DNA of 33,724 nt from a virus. The DNA lies in IMG/VR virus record IMGVR_UViG_3300019487_000070, positions 1 to 33,724 of that record. The stretch is one strand, 5' to 3'. The notes beneath the pieces are model-generated. The model saw only the letters and a list, made by a program, of their open reading frames with translations, was not told the DNA's origin and did not search any database. The stretch's first letter is position 1. Every line of letters begins with the position of its first letter. A program made the translations under genes and the position numbers. Positions 27,338 to 33,484 of the stretch are shown here, piece after piece.

Positions 27338-28149
27338 GGCACCCTCCCGAGTCCGCGGAGCACGTCGACGGTTCGCGCGGAGAGATAGGGTTGCTGGTCC
27401 GGCTCGTCCTGCCAGCGCCCCTGAGAGAGCCACGTGCGCGGATGGGGAATAAACTGGCCGCCGTCCTTGAGCCATTGCGGAGAGGTCCGCTGCTGCTCGA
27501 CCGCGGCGATCATCTGCGCCGTGAGCGCCTCGGTCGGCGTGATCCGCTCCCACACCGCCCACGCGGCTTCTTTCCCCACCTTGCGCGGATACACGGTCCA
27601 GAATTGCTCGAAGCGTGCGCGGTGTGTACGTACCACCACCTGATCGGATGTACGATCCGATCCGGATCCTGAATTCTCAGCAGAGTACGTACTTGAGAGA
27701 TCCGTACACGTACTGATCACGGCCGGCACTGCCGCCCCATCCGGCGCGTGATCATCGCAGAGGGTCGGCGCCGCCGGCCGATCGCGTCGGTGATCCCCGA
27801 TCACGGCCGGCACTGCCGCCCCATCCGGCGGTGCGGGGAGAACACTCCGCGGCTCGCTCTTATGTGGCTGCTGGTGTTTGTGCCACGTGGGAATGGCTAT
27901 CAGTCTGCTGCCGTCCCGTTCGTACCTCACGATGAGCCCCGCGTGTGCGAGACAGCCGAGGCCCGCTTCGATGTCGAGGTCGTCATAGGGAAATAGCTCG
28001 CCTTTGATCCGCCGCGGCCGGTCTTCGAGCCGGCCGTCCCGATCGGCAATCGTCCAGAGTCCGGCGAACAGCAGCCGCCACTCGAACGGGAGCGCGGTGA
28101 GGGTATCGGTCACGAAGAACCCCCGCTTAATGAACCGCCGTACGGACAT
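27334..28149 (-). CDS. Replication initiator / replisome organiser (lambda O-like)
   Basis: A 271-residue protein with GGGGAGGGG just before ATG 28149. The N-terminal domain (FIKRGFFVTDTLTALPFEWR, LFAGLWTIADRDGRLEDRPR, YDDLDIEAGLGCLAHAGLIV) is the winged-helix DNA-binding part of phage replication organisers. A long low-complexity linker (about 105-190) includes PDGAAVPAVI twice, encoded by 32-bp direct repeats. The C-terminal part (FEQFWTVYPRKVGKEAAWAV, then FIPHPRTWLSQGRWQDE) matches the WxxYP-K and P-x-TWL-x-x-x-RW-x-DE motifs of this protein class. In lambda the origin lies within the O gene; the repeat cluster here suggests the same. Confidence 0.85.
   Translation of the reverse strand: MSVRRFIKRGFFVTDTLTALPFEWRLLFAGLWTIADRDGRLEDRPRRIKGELFPYDDLDIEAGLGCLAHAGLIVRYERDGSRLIAIPTWHKHQQPHKSEPRSVLPAPPDGAAVPAVIGDHRRDRPAAPTLCDDHAPDGAAVPAVISTCTDLSSTYSAENSGSGSDRTSDQVVVRTHRARFEQFWTVYPRKVGKEAAWAVWERITPTEALTAQMIAAVEQQRTSPQWLKDGGQFIPHPRTWLSQGRWQDEPDQQPYLSARTVDVLRGLGRVP
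27715..27746. repeat. 32-bp direct repeat, copy 1
   Basis: Perfectly repeated at 27799-27830. The sequence begins gatcacggccggcactgccg and ends catccggcg. The copies are 84 bases apart, i.e. exactly 28 codons, so the protein repeats DGAAVPAVI. Part of the putative origin. Confidence 0.85.
27799..27830. repeat. 32-bp direct repeat, copy 2
   Basis: Identical to 27715-27746 over all 32 bases. Only two copies, inside one gene and in the same reading frame, which argues against a CRISPR array and for iterons or a small tandem duplication. Confidence 0.85.
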
Positions 28150-29017
28150 CCCCCTCCCCTGCTCGTCCTTCCTCGGAATCGTGCGCCTGGTGTGGCGCCG
28201 GATACGTACCGCGCAGCGCCTGCTGCACGATCGCCTTCGTGTCTGCCGGAAAGTCCTTCGTGGTCATCCACTGCAAGAACCCGGGATCGCAGAGCCGCAG
28301 TGGGACACCGGCGTACTTCCCGAACCCGATACACGCGTCGCCGCCCCGCCAGACGATCTTCCCGTCGCGATCGACGAAGGACGGATCGCGCGCAATCGCG
28401 TCGAGGCCGTCAATATCGCGCGGGAGATCTGGGTAGCGGTCGAATTGCGCGACGAGCACGCGGAGCGTCGCGATCACGTCGGCGGTGGTGCCATGGGCGC
28501 CGTCGTGCGCCTCCCCACAGAAGAACTGCAGGGCGGCCGCGAGCGTCCGCGGTTCGCGCTTCATGAAAATCTGCCTGACGTCGACCAGGCGCGCGGTCTC
28601 GCAGGGGTGCGGGCGCCCGACGCGCCGGCATTCGGCGGCGATCAGGCGGACGTCGAACCGGCGATGGTTGAACCCCACCAGGTCGGCGCCGCTCAGCAGC
28701 CGCTCGACGCGCGGGCTGATGCGCAGGAACGGCGGCGCCGTCGCCACGTCGGCCTCAGTGAGGCCGTGGATCGCAGAGACTTCCGGCGCAATCGGCACGC
28801 CTGGGTTGACGCGCGTGTGCAGCGTCTCGACGTCGAACGTCACGGGCTCGACGCGCACGATCGTCAGCTCGACGATGCGGTCGAGCTCCGGGTTCGTGCC
28901 GGTCGATTCGAGGTCCAGCGCGGCCAGCGGCCGCTGAATGGTCAGCAGCCGCGCGACGACGCCGAGCAGCTCGCCGAGGACCTGGTCTGGGGCGATGGCG
29001 AGAGCCGACGCACTCAT
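28127..29017 (-). CDS. DnaQ-like 3'-5' exonuclease with extra C-terminal domain
   Basis: A 296-residue protein overlapping the previous stop (ATGA). It has the DEDDh exonuclease motifs: LAALDLESTGTNPELDRIVE (D35, E37), DLVGFNHRRFDVRLI (D122) and HGTTAD (H175, D180, spacing H-x4-D). After residue 230 a second domain (GDACIGFGKYAGVPLRLCDP, then GFLQWMTTKDF) has the GKYxGxP...DPxYLxW-type pattern of DUF3820/ExoX C-terminal modules. It probably proofreads or resects DNA in replication or recombination, next to the Cas4-like nuclease. The last residues (HDSEEGRAGEGDVRTAVH) are disordered. Confidence 0.87.
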   Translation of the reverse strand: MSASALAIAPDQVLGELLGVVARLLTIQRPLAALDLESTGTNPELDRIVELTIVRVEPVTFDVETLHTRVNPGVPIAPEVSAIHGLTEADVATAPPFLRISPRVERLLSGADLVGFNHRRFDVRLIAAECRRVGRPHPCETARLVDVRQIFMKREPRTLAAALQFFCGEAHDGAHGTTADVIATLRVLVAQFDRYPDLPRDIDGLDAIARDPSFVDRDGKIVWRGGDACIGFGKYAGVPLRLCDPGFLQWMTTKDFPADTKAIVQQALRGTYPAPHQAHDSEEGRAGEGDVRTAVH

Positions 29018-29238
29018 ACGCCGACCAGCTCGCGAGTCGCGGCGACCGGCCCAGGGTGACTCGGCTGGTCGTCACTAAAGCTGTTCTCGACGAAGGCGAG
29101 CACGCGCTGTCGGTCGCGCGTGCCGAGCGGCATCAGGGCGGCGACGACGTTCATGAGCGCCCGCGTCGCCGGATCGCTGATGGCCTCTTGGAGTCGTTCA
29201 CCTTCGGACTTGTCTTTCACCTGCACTGCGACTTTCAT
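29014..29238 (-). CDS. Small conserved-looking phage protein
   Basis: A 74-residue protein coupled to both neighbours by ATGA and TATGA overlaps. Sequence: KVAVQVKDKSEGERLQEAIS, DPATRALMNVVAALMPLGTR, DRQRVLAFVENSF. The pattern DPATRALMxxxxALxPLxxRxRxRVLAFV is one I associate with short proteins in phage recombination operons, but no function is established to my knowledge. A helical hairpin is likely. It sits between the two nucleases. Confidence 0.65.
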   Translation of the reverse strand: MKVAVQVKDKSEGERLQEAISDPATRALMNVVAALMPLGTRDRQRVLAFVENSFSDDQPSHPGPVAATRELVGV

Positions 29239-30275
29239 GACGGCACCTCCGGTGTTGGCGCGGCATCGCCGAGCCGTGTGATCTCCAGCGTGAACCGCCC
29301 CTGCATGTCGGTTCTCGTGTATTGCTGTTTCAGCGCCTCCGGCAGCTCGAGGCGCGAGGACTTCCCCCACGTCCCCGACACGTGAAAGTGGCCGCAGATG
29401 CCCTGCTCGACGCCGCGCAGCTGCTCCTTGATGCGCTTGTCGAGCCTGGCGTATTCCTTCCCGGCGGCTTCGATCTGCGCGCGCCGCTCGAGCGCCGCCT
29501 CGAGCTCCGGATCCGTGAAGACCTGGACGCCGGGCGACGAGATCGGCGGTTGGCAGGCGGTCCCGAAGAACGGGCACCGCTGGCACTCCCCGGGCTGGCC
29601 GACGAGAAAGTCCGGCAGCGTACTGGCGCGCTGGTGGTCGATGGCGCGCTCGGCCCTGGTGAGGAACTCCTCGACGCGGTCGAGATGCGCGTCGAGCTCC
29701 ACCGGCAGCGGCAGCGGCAGGCCGGACCGATCGAGCAGCAAGAACCCGAACGGCTGCGCGGTCGCGTAGAGGTAGACCAGGAGCTGATACCCGCCGCTCC
29801 GCGTCCACGGTTGGTCGAAGAGGTCCTCGAACCGGTCGATGCGCTCGACGAGATGCGGCGCCCACGCCTTCACCTCGAGCGGCGCGCTGACGCCGGGCGC
29901 CTGCACCCGCGCGTCGACCTTCCCGACGATGGCCACGCGGCCCTGACGGTCCTTCACCTCGAACCGCTCCTGCTGGCCGATGACCTGGAATGACGGCTCG
30001 GCATCGCGGCCGATGCGCGCCAGGTCGGTGAGGAGGTCCCGTTCGCGATCGTCGCCGCGGCGGAACCGTGCGAGCACCTCCGGCGGGAAGGGCGGCTTCT
30101 GATCCGGGACCGTCATGTCGAGCACCATCCGGCGGTCACAGACGCTCCAGCCGCTTGCGTACACGTAGGGATGCGGGGCAGGGGGTCGGCGGTCGCGCTC
30201 GAGAAACCGGGACCAGGACGCCTCGATCGCGGAGGCCAGCTGCGCCGGGGAGATGGCGGCGGTGCTGCTGGTCAC
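29235..30275 (-). CDS. Cas4/RecB-like nuclease with Fe-S Cys pattern
   Basis: A 346-residue protein from a GTG overlapping the upstream stop (GTGA). Motifs in Cas4 order: first Cys at C46 (SVCDRRM), GRVAIVGKVDARVQ (D121), APLEVKAW (E134, K136), the QxxxY motif GGYQLLVYLY (Q164), and the last three cysteines CQRCPFFGTAC (C231, C234, C241). This set (C...D...ExK...QxxxY...CxxCx6C) is that of Cas4- and AddB-type 5'-3' resection nucleases. The C-terminal 90 residues, helical then beta (RLDKRIKEQLRGVEQGICGH), are an added domain. It may supply single-stranded ends for the neighbouring annealing candidate. Confidence 0.87.
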   Translation of the reverse strand: MTSSTAAISPAQLASAIEASWSRFLERDRRPPAPHPYVYASGWSVCDRRMVLDMTVPDQKPPFPPEVLARFRRGDDRERDLLTDLARIGRDAEPSFQVIGQQERFEVKDRQGRVAIVGKVDARVQAPGVSAPLEVKAWAPHLVERIDRFEDLFDQPWTRSGGYQLLVYLYATAQPFGFLLLDRSGLPLPLPVELDAHLDRVEEFLTRAERAIDHQRASTLPDFLVGQPGECQRCPFFGTACQPPISSPGVQVFTDPELEAALERRAQIEAAGKEYARLDKRIKEQLRGVEQGICGHFHVSGTWGKSSRLELPEALKQQYTRTDMQGRFTLEITRLGDAAPTPEVPS

Positions 30276-30514
30276 AGCGACTCCAGTGCGCGGTTCAGCC
30301 CGAAGCGGATGACGCGGAGCTCGTTCTCGCTGAATGCCGGCGGATGTTCAGGCCCTTCCGGACCTTCGTACGCGATCTCAACGATGTTCTTCAGGCCAGG
30401 TCCCAGGTGCTCGGTGATGCGTGCGACGACTCCCGCGACCGCCGCCTGCACCATGTCCGCGTTTGCGCCGGTACCGAATTCCGGATCGAACGAGTCGGAC
30501 ACAGGGCCTGGCAT
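30272..30514 (-). CDS. Hypothetical small protein
   Basis: An 80-residue protein; ATG 30514 overlaps the upstream stop (TGATG), and a GTG at 30517 is possible. It has an acidic N-terminus (DSFDPEFGTGANADMVQA), a helix with VAGVVARITEHLGPGLKNIV, then EIAYEGPEGPEH and a final helix (SENELRVIRFGLNRALESL). No motif is recognised. It is coupled to the Cas4-like gene, so perhaps a partner of the recombination proteins. Confidence 0.6.
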   Translation of the reverse strand: MPGPVSDSFDPEFGTGANADMVQAAVAGVVARITEHLGPGLKNIVEIAYEGPEGPEHPPAFSENELRVIRFGLNRALESL

Positions 30515-31503
30515 CACCGCCTCCTATTGCCACGGCCGCCGCCGAAGTCGAGATCCGAATCGGTGATGAGCGGCGGTTCGTCGGCGGGCACGGGAGAGGC
30601 GGGCGCCGGCACGGACTGCTGCGTCGGCGCGCTGTTCGCCGTCGCCTGGCCGGCACCCTGTTGAGCCTTGACGTCGATCGGCTTCGAGCGCGGGTCCTGC
30701 TTCCACTTCTCGAGGTCGAGCGTCCACTTCTTGTCCTCGTGCTGCTTCCACCGCGGGCACCCGTAGAACGGCCCGCGCGCGCTCGAGCGCAGGACCGCGA
30801 CCGCGCCGCAATGCGGGCAGCTCGGCGGCACGACGTCGGTCGGCGCGTCGGGATGCTCGCCACCGGATCGCTCCTGCGTGGTCCCGAAGCCGCGGCCGCG
30901 CCGACAGTCAGCCGCCTTCTTATGCGTGCCGGTCCACGCCGCCTCGAGCTCCGCGAGGGGCACGGAGCCGAGGCCGGCGAGCTCGCGTACGATCTGCCCG
31001 TCGAGATTGGCCCGGGCGGCTTTCCGCACGGCGAGCTCGAGCGCCGCGCCCGTTTTGTCTTTGCAGAAGTCCTCCGTCGACGAGCGCCCGCCCTCGATGC
31101 CTTCGATCATCTGTCCCGTCAGCGAGCACCGGCCGTCGCCGCGCACGAGGTAATGAAACGTATTGGCATCGGCGCCGGCGATCTTCTCGGGCGCGTGCAC
31201 GTTCTCGATGCCAATCCCGAAGATGTCGCGCACGCGTTCGCAGCCGGAATCCTGCAGGTAGCCGACGATCTGCCCGCCCTGATCGTCCTTCGCCTTGAAC
31301 AGGATCCAGTCGGTCGGATGCGTGGCGCGGATGCCGGCCTTGCGCGCCGTCTCGAGGACGCGGATGCGGGCCTCGATGATCTCGTGCCCCTCGCCTCGGA
31401 GATTCGCAAGTTCGGCGAGGGTGGTCGGGACGCCGGGGTGTCGAATCAGGTCCGTCGTCGGTTCGTCCTCGCGGTCGAGGACGTCGGTGTCAGTTGTCGG
31501 CAT
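30514..31503 (-). CDS. DNA metabolism protein with zinc finger and acidic tail; possible annealing protein
   Basis: A 329-residue protein with AAAGG before ATG 31503. The central domain (about 55-200) includes THPTDWILFKAKDDQGGQIV, CERVRDIFGIGIENVH, EGGRSSTEDFC and LELAVRKAARANLDGQIVRE, a conserved block seen in phage recombination operons. A CPHCGAVAVLRSSARGPFYG...C topoisomerase-type zinc finger follows (about 228-250), and the C-terminus is disordered ending in the acidic DSDLDFGGG, similar in style to SSB tails. With the Cas4-like nuclease next to it, a role as single-strand annealing or recombination mediator is a reasonable inference; I do not recognise a named family. Confidence 0.65.
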   Translation of the reverse strand: MPTTDTDVLDREDEPTTDLIRHPGVPTTLAELANLRGEGHEIIEARIRVLETARKAGIRATHPTDWILFKAKDDQGGQIVGYLQDSGCERVRDIFGIGIENVHAPEKIAGADANTFHYLVRGDGRCSLTGQMIEGIEGGRSSTEDFCKDKTGAALELAVRKAARANLDGQIVRELAGLGSVPLAELEAAWTGTHKKAADCRRGRGFGTTQERSGGEHPDAPTDVVPPSCPHCGAVAVLRSSARGPFYGCPRWKQHEDKKWTLDLEKWKQDPRSKPIDVKAQQGAGQATANSAPTQQSVPAPASPVPADEPPLITDSDLDFGGGRGNRRR

Positions 31504-31831
31504 AGGGGCCGCCTTTCAGTGCGGTGATGGTGGTTGGTGAGTGGGGGTGGGCGACCAACTGCAGCCGGTGGCCGTTGGTGGAGCGCAGTGAAGAGGCCGA
31601 GGTCTGGGGTCGAACCAGATCGCCGGACACCGTTGGGGTATGAGCCCGTGGTGTGCGCAGCGGCGCCAGCCGTCCTCGGCGTGTGATGACGATGCGCAGC
31701 CAGTGGAACCGGCGAGCCGCGTACTGCAGGTCCTGCCGCAGGTCCTCGCGCAGCTCACGGTGGAGACACGCGGCCGCGACAGCCGCCACGCAAAGCGCGA
31801 GAACCGCGAGCAGGTAGACAAGGAACGTCAT
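31490..31831 (-). CDS. Membrane protein, single N-terminal helix
   Basis: A 113-residue protein from ATG 31831, overlapping the previous stop (ATGA). Residues 1-23 (MTFLVYLLAVLALCVAAVAA) form one transmembrane helix, then a basic amphipathic region (HRELREDLRQDLQYAARRFH) and a low-complexity tail ending ALKGGPYADN. The last part overlaps the next gene by 14 bases. Positive-inside rules place the tail in the cytoplasm. It could be a small membrane effector or lysis-related protein; no family is recognised. Confidence 0.6.
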   Translation of the reverse strand: MTFLVYLLAVLALCVAAVAAACLHRELREDLRQDLQYAARRFHWLRIVITRRGRLAPLRTPRAHTPTVSGDLVRPQTSASSLRSTNGHRLQLVAHPHSPTTITALKGGPYADN

Positions 31832-32025
31832 CGCTGCAGCTCCTCCCGGATGGCCTCGCACTCGTCCTCGATCGCCTGTTGCATCGCGCGGGCGGCGCGG
31901 TTGACGAGGTCGTTGTACGTGAACGCGGACGTCTTCTCCGGATCGAGCTCCTGCAGCAGCTCATCGATGAAATCGGAGGCGAGGCCCCACACGCTCGGGT
32001 CGACGGGGATGACAGGGTGTGGCAT
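31828..32025 (-). CDS. Small acidic helical protein
   Basis: A 65-residue protein from ATG 32025, three bases after the 12-codon ORF, whose GAGGGA end provides the Shine-Dalgarno. It is acidic and helical: WGLASDFIDELLQELDPEKT, YNDLVNRAARAMQQAIEDEC. It ends EELQR and overlaps the next start (ATGA). Function unknown. Confidence 0.6.
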   Translation of the reverse strand: MPHPVIPVDPSVWGLASDFIDELLQELDPEKTSAFTYNDLVNRAARAMQQAIEDECEAIREELQR

Positions 32026-32028
32026 CGC

Positions 32029-32067
32029 TCAGTCCCTCGGATCCGGCACGTCGGGATTGACGCTCAC
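32029..32067 (-). CDS. 12-residue coupling ORF
   Basis: GTG at 32067 overlaps the stop of the 26-codon ORF (GTGA); 12 codons follow (MSVNPDVPDPRD) and TGA is three bases before the next ATG. The last codons contain the GAGGGA used by that gene. It may be a leader-type ORF for ribosome hand-over rather than a functional protein. Confidence 0.4.
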   Translation of the reverse strand: MSVNPDVPDPRD

Positions 32068-32144
32068 CGCCGCCTCCGCTGCGCGAGGTAGAACGGCACC
32101 ATGAACACGACCAGCAAGACGAGCACCCAGATGATCCAGGTCAT
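32064..32144 (-). CDS. 26-residue single-helix membrane microprotein
   Basis: ATG 32144 overlaps the upstream stop (ATGA); 26 codons end at TGA. The peptide is one transmembrane helix with a basic end: WIIWVLVLLVVFMVPFYLAQ then RRRR. The overlap at both ends and the clear membrane pattern support translation. Similar microproteins can be holin-like or regulators of host membrane proteins; neither is shown here. Confidence 0.6.
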   Translation of the reverse strand: MTWIIWVLVLLVVFMVPFYLAQRRRR

Positions 32145-32371
32145 GACCGCCGCTCCAATTCTGGGAACAGGTCGACGGCGCTTGTCGGCGCGATGTCGAT
32201 GGTGACGCGCCGCGTCGCAGTGAACGTCCGCGCGGCGCCGGAGTGTGCGTCCCGCAACGTGACCGGCACCCGCACGAGCGATTCGCAGTGGGCGCGACTC
32301 GCATTCACGTAGAGCACGCGGAAGCGGCGGCCGCCCATCGTGAACCGTTGCCCGCGCTGCAGCAGGCTCAT
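32141..32371 (-). CDS. Small beta-rich protein
   Basis: A 76-residue protein overlapping the upstream stop (ATGA). The sequence is beta-rich: LQRGQRFTMGGRRFRVLYVN, SRAHCESLVRVPVTLRDAHS, GAARTFTATRRVTIDIAPTS. An RG-F-x-x-G-G-x-x-Y/FRVxYVNxSRA pattern recurs in small phage proteins of unknown function. A small barrel is likely. No enzymatic residues are visible. Confidence 0.65.
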   Translation of the reverse strand: MSLLQRGQRFTMGGRRFRVLYVNASRAHCESLVRVPVTLRDAHSGAARTFTATRRVTIDIAPTSAVDLFPELERRS

Positions 32372-32640
32372 GACTGCACCTTATGCAGGAGCGCGAGCGT
32401 GATCGACGCGTCGCAGCCCTCATCCGCGTGGGCGAGCACGTGCGCCACGGCGGCGGCCAGCCGCGTGGTGGCCTGCTCAATGTCCCCCGCGCGCGTCGTC
32501 TGACGAGCGAGATGATGCGACAGGTCCACGCGTGCGCCGTTGGTCGTGTCGGTGAAGGAGACGGCGAGATAGATCGCATGGGGGCGTCCATGTGTCTCCG
32601 GTCCGGGCTTCTGCTTTGCGGTCGCTTCTGGTACGCTCAT
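32368..32640 (-). CDS. Hypothetical early protein
   Basis: A 90-residue protein from ATG 32640 with AAGGAG eight bases upstream; the longer frame is shadow. Central motif: AIYLAVSFTDTTNGARVDLS, then HHLARQTTRAGDIEQATTRL and AAAVAHVLAHADEG. The first part is a beta strand followed by helices. It lies directly after a structured intergenic RNA (32655-32706). Function unknown. Confidence 0.65.
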   Translation of the reverse strand: MSVPEATAKQKPGPETHGRPHAIYLAVSFTDTTNGARVDLSHHLARQTTRAGDIEQATTRLAAAVAHVLAHADEGCDASITLALLHKVQS

Positions 32641-32654
32641 CGCCGTTACTCCTT

Positions 32655-32706
32655 GCGCGCCCTGCTGCGGCCGACGGCGCTTCCAACGCCGCGCGGCCGG
32701 GCGCGC
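32655..32706 (-). promoter_or_regulatory. Three-part stem-loop upstream of an early gene
   Basis: On the minus strand, GCGCGCCC (32706-32699) pairs with GGGCGCGC (32662-32655), GGCC (32698-32695) with GGCC (32672-32669) and CGGCG (32691-32687) with CGCCG (32679-32675), with loop TTGGAAG. The stop of the preceding gene is about 12 bases before and the AAGGAG Shine-Dalgarno of the next gene almost abuts its 3' side. No U tract is present. It could be an attenuator, a processing site, or control access to the Shine-Dalgarno. Confidence 0.6.
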
Positions 32707-32717
32707 GTTCTTCCTTG

Positions 32718-33023
32718 TCAGTGCTGTCGCCAGCGCACGTCCCGCACCAATCGACTGCGGAGGTCGTCCAGGAAACTGGTTGTGGGAGCCGCCGAGTCGC
32801 GGGGGACGACTCGCAGACGCCGCTTCTCCCAGCCCGCGCGTGTCACACGCGCAGCCGGCACGGTCCTCGCGTGCCATCGGCGCTGGCTGCATGCACGGCT
32901 CCAACTCTCTTCAACGGCCACGACGATCGCGTCCCCCACCAACCGGCGGCGATCGCGGCGCTCGGCCCATCGGGCGCGCAGGTTCGTGACGAACAGGCGC
33001 AGCAGCTCACCCACGAGGCCCAC
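32718..33023 (-). CDS. Basic helical early protein
   Basis: A 101-residue protein using a GTG at 33023 or 33014. It is basic and helical: ELLRLFVTNLRARWAERRDR, RRLVGDAIVVAVEESWSRAC, SFLDDLRSRLVRDVRW. It overlaps the upstream gene by up to 17 bases. The last 75 bases before the next gene hold the stem-loop at 32655-32706. No family is recognised. Confidence 0.55.
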   Translation of the reverse strand: MGLVGELLRLFVTNLRARWAERRDRRRLVGDAIVVAVEESWSRACSQRRWHARTVPAARVTRAGWEKRRLRVVPRDSAAPTTSFLDDLRSRLVRDVRWRQH

Positions 33024-33207
33024 CCCACGGCTCGCCGATCGGCCCGAACTCGAACGTCACCGCTGGCGGCGCGCCGTGTCCGGTGAGCCTGGTCCGGACG
33101 GCGGCCTGGAACGCCTCCTCGGTGTCGACAGCCAGCGTGAGCACGTGCCGATGGATCGGCACGCCGGCGATCACGAGGTAGACGGTGCCGCGGAGCGGGC
33201 TAGCCAT
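33007..33207 (-). CDS. Small beta-rich early protein
   Basis: A 66-residue protein whose ATG overlaps the previous stop by eight bases (ATGGCTAG). It reads RGTVYLVIAGVPIHRHVLTL, then AVDTEEAFQAAVRTRLTGHG and VTFEFGPIGEP, a beta-helix-beta arrangement. Function unknown. Confidence 0.65.
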   Translation of the reverse strand: MASPLRGTVYLVIAGVPIHRHVLTLAVDTEEAFQAAVRTRLTGHGAPPAVTFEFGPIGEPWGGPRG

Positions 33208-33484
33208 AGCGCTTCGCCTCGTCCAGGTTCGCGAGGGACCGCCGCGGCAGCCGATGCGGCACGCGCGAGACGTCGGGGTACTCGCGGTCGGCGGCCGCGA
33301 CGTGGCGATGGCGCGTGATGAACGCCGCGAGGTCCTCTTCGGTGAATCGGATCGGCGGCTTCTGCTCGCCGGTGCCGATGCGGATATGCGACAGCTTGCC
33401 GGCGCGGACGAGCGCCCGCACGGTGTCGTCGCTGACGCCGAGCCGCTCGGCGGCCTTGGCGACGGTGAGGAGCGGCGTCGTCAT
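33200..33484 (-). CDS. Excisionase-like helix-turn-helix protein
   Basis: A 94-residue protein with GGAGGAG before ATG 33484. Residues 1-55 carry an HTH_17 domain: LLTVAKAAERLGVSDDTVRA, LVRAGKLSHIRIGTGEQKPP, IRFTEEDLAAFITRH. The pattern TVAKAAERLGVS-x-x-T-V-R-x-L-V-x-x-G-x-L-x-x-x-R-I is the wing-helix of excisionases and related phage regulators. It may control early transcription or excision; no integrase is present in the window to pair with it. A second such domain lies at 15848-16159. Confidence 0.85.
   Translation of the reverse strand: MTTPLLTVAKAAERLGVSDDTVRALVRAGKLSHIRIGTGEQKPPIRFTEEDLAAFITRHRHVAAADREYPDVSRVPHRLPRRSLANLDEAKRYG

Larger units (their letters stand above)
27626..27830. 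repeat. Candidate replication origin: palindromes and direct repeats
   Basis: Within the linker-coding part of the initiator gene lie: GTACGTAC at 27626-27633; the inverted repeat GATCGGAT/ATCCGATC at 27642-27649 and 27655-27662; AGTACGTACT at 27684-27693; a CGTACACGTAC segment near 27703; and two perfect 32-bp direct repeats. The region is also less GC-rich than its surroundings. Iteron-like repeats inside an initiator gene are the hallmark of the lambda origin. The encoded linker is poorly constrained, so the DNA is free to carry sites. Confidence 0.55.

Noticed and set aside
27715-27830. A possible mini CRISPR array from the two 32-bp repeats
   Set aside because: Only two copies, in the same reading frame of a coding gene, spaced 28 codons apart, and no cas genes other than the Cas4-like nuclease, which belongs to a recombination operon.
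29235-30275. A CRISPR-associated Cas4 call
   Set aside because: The Cys and nuclease motifs fit Cas4, but there is no array or Cas1/Cas2, so a phage recombination nuclease is the better reading.
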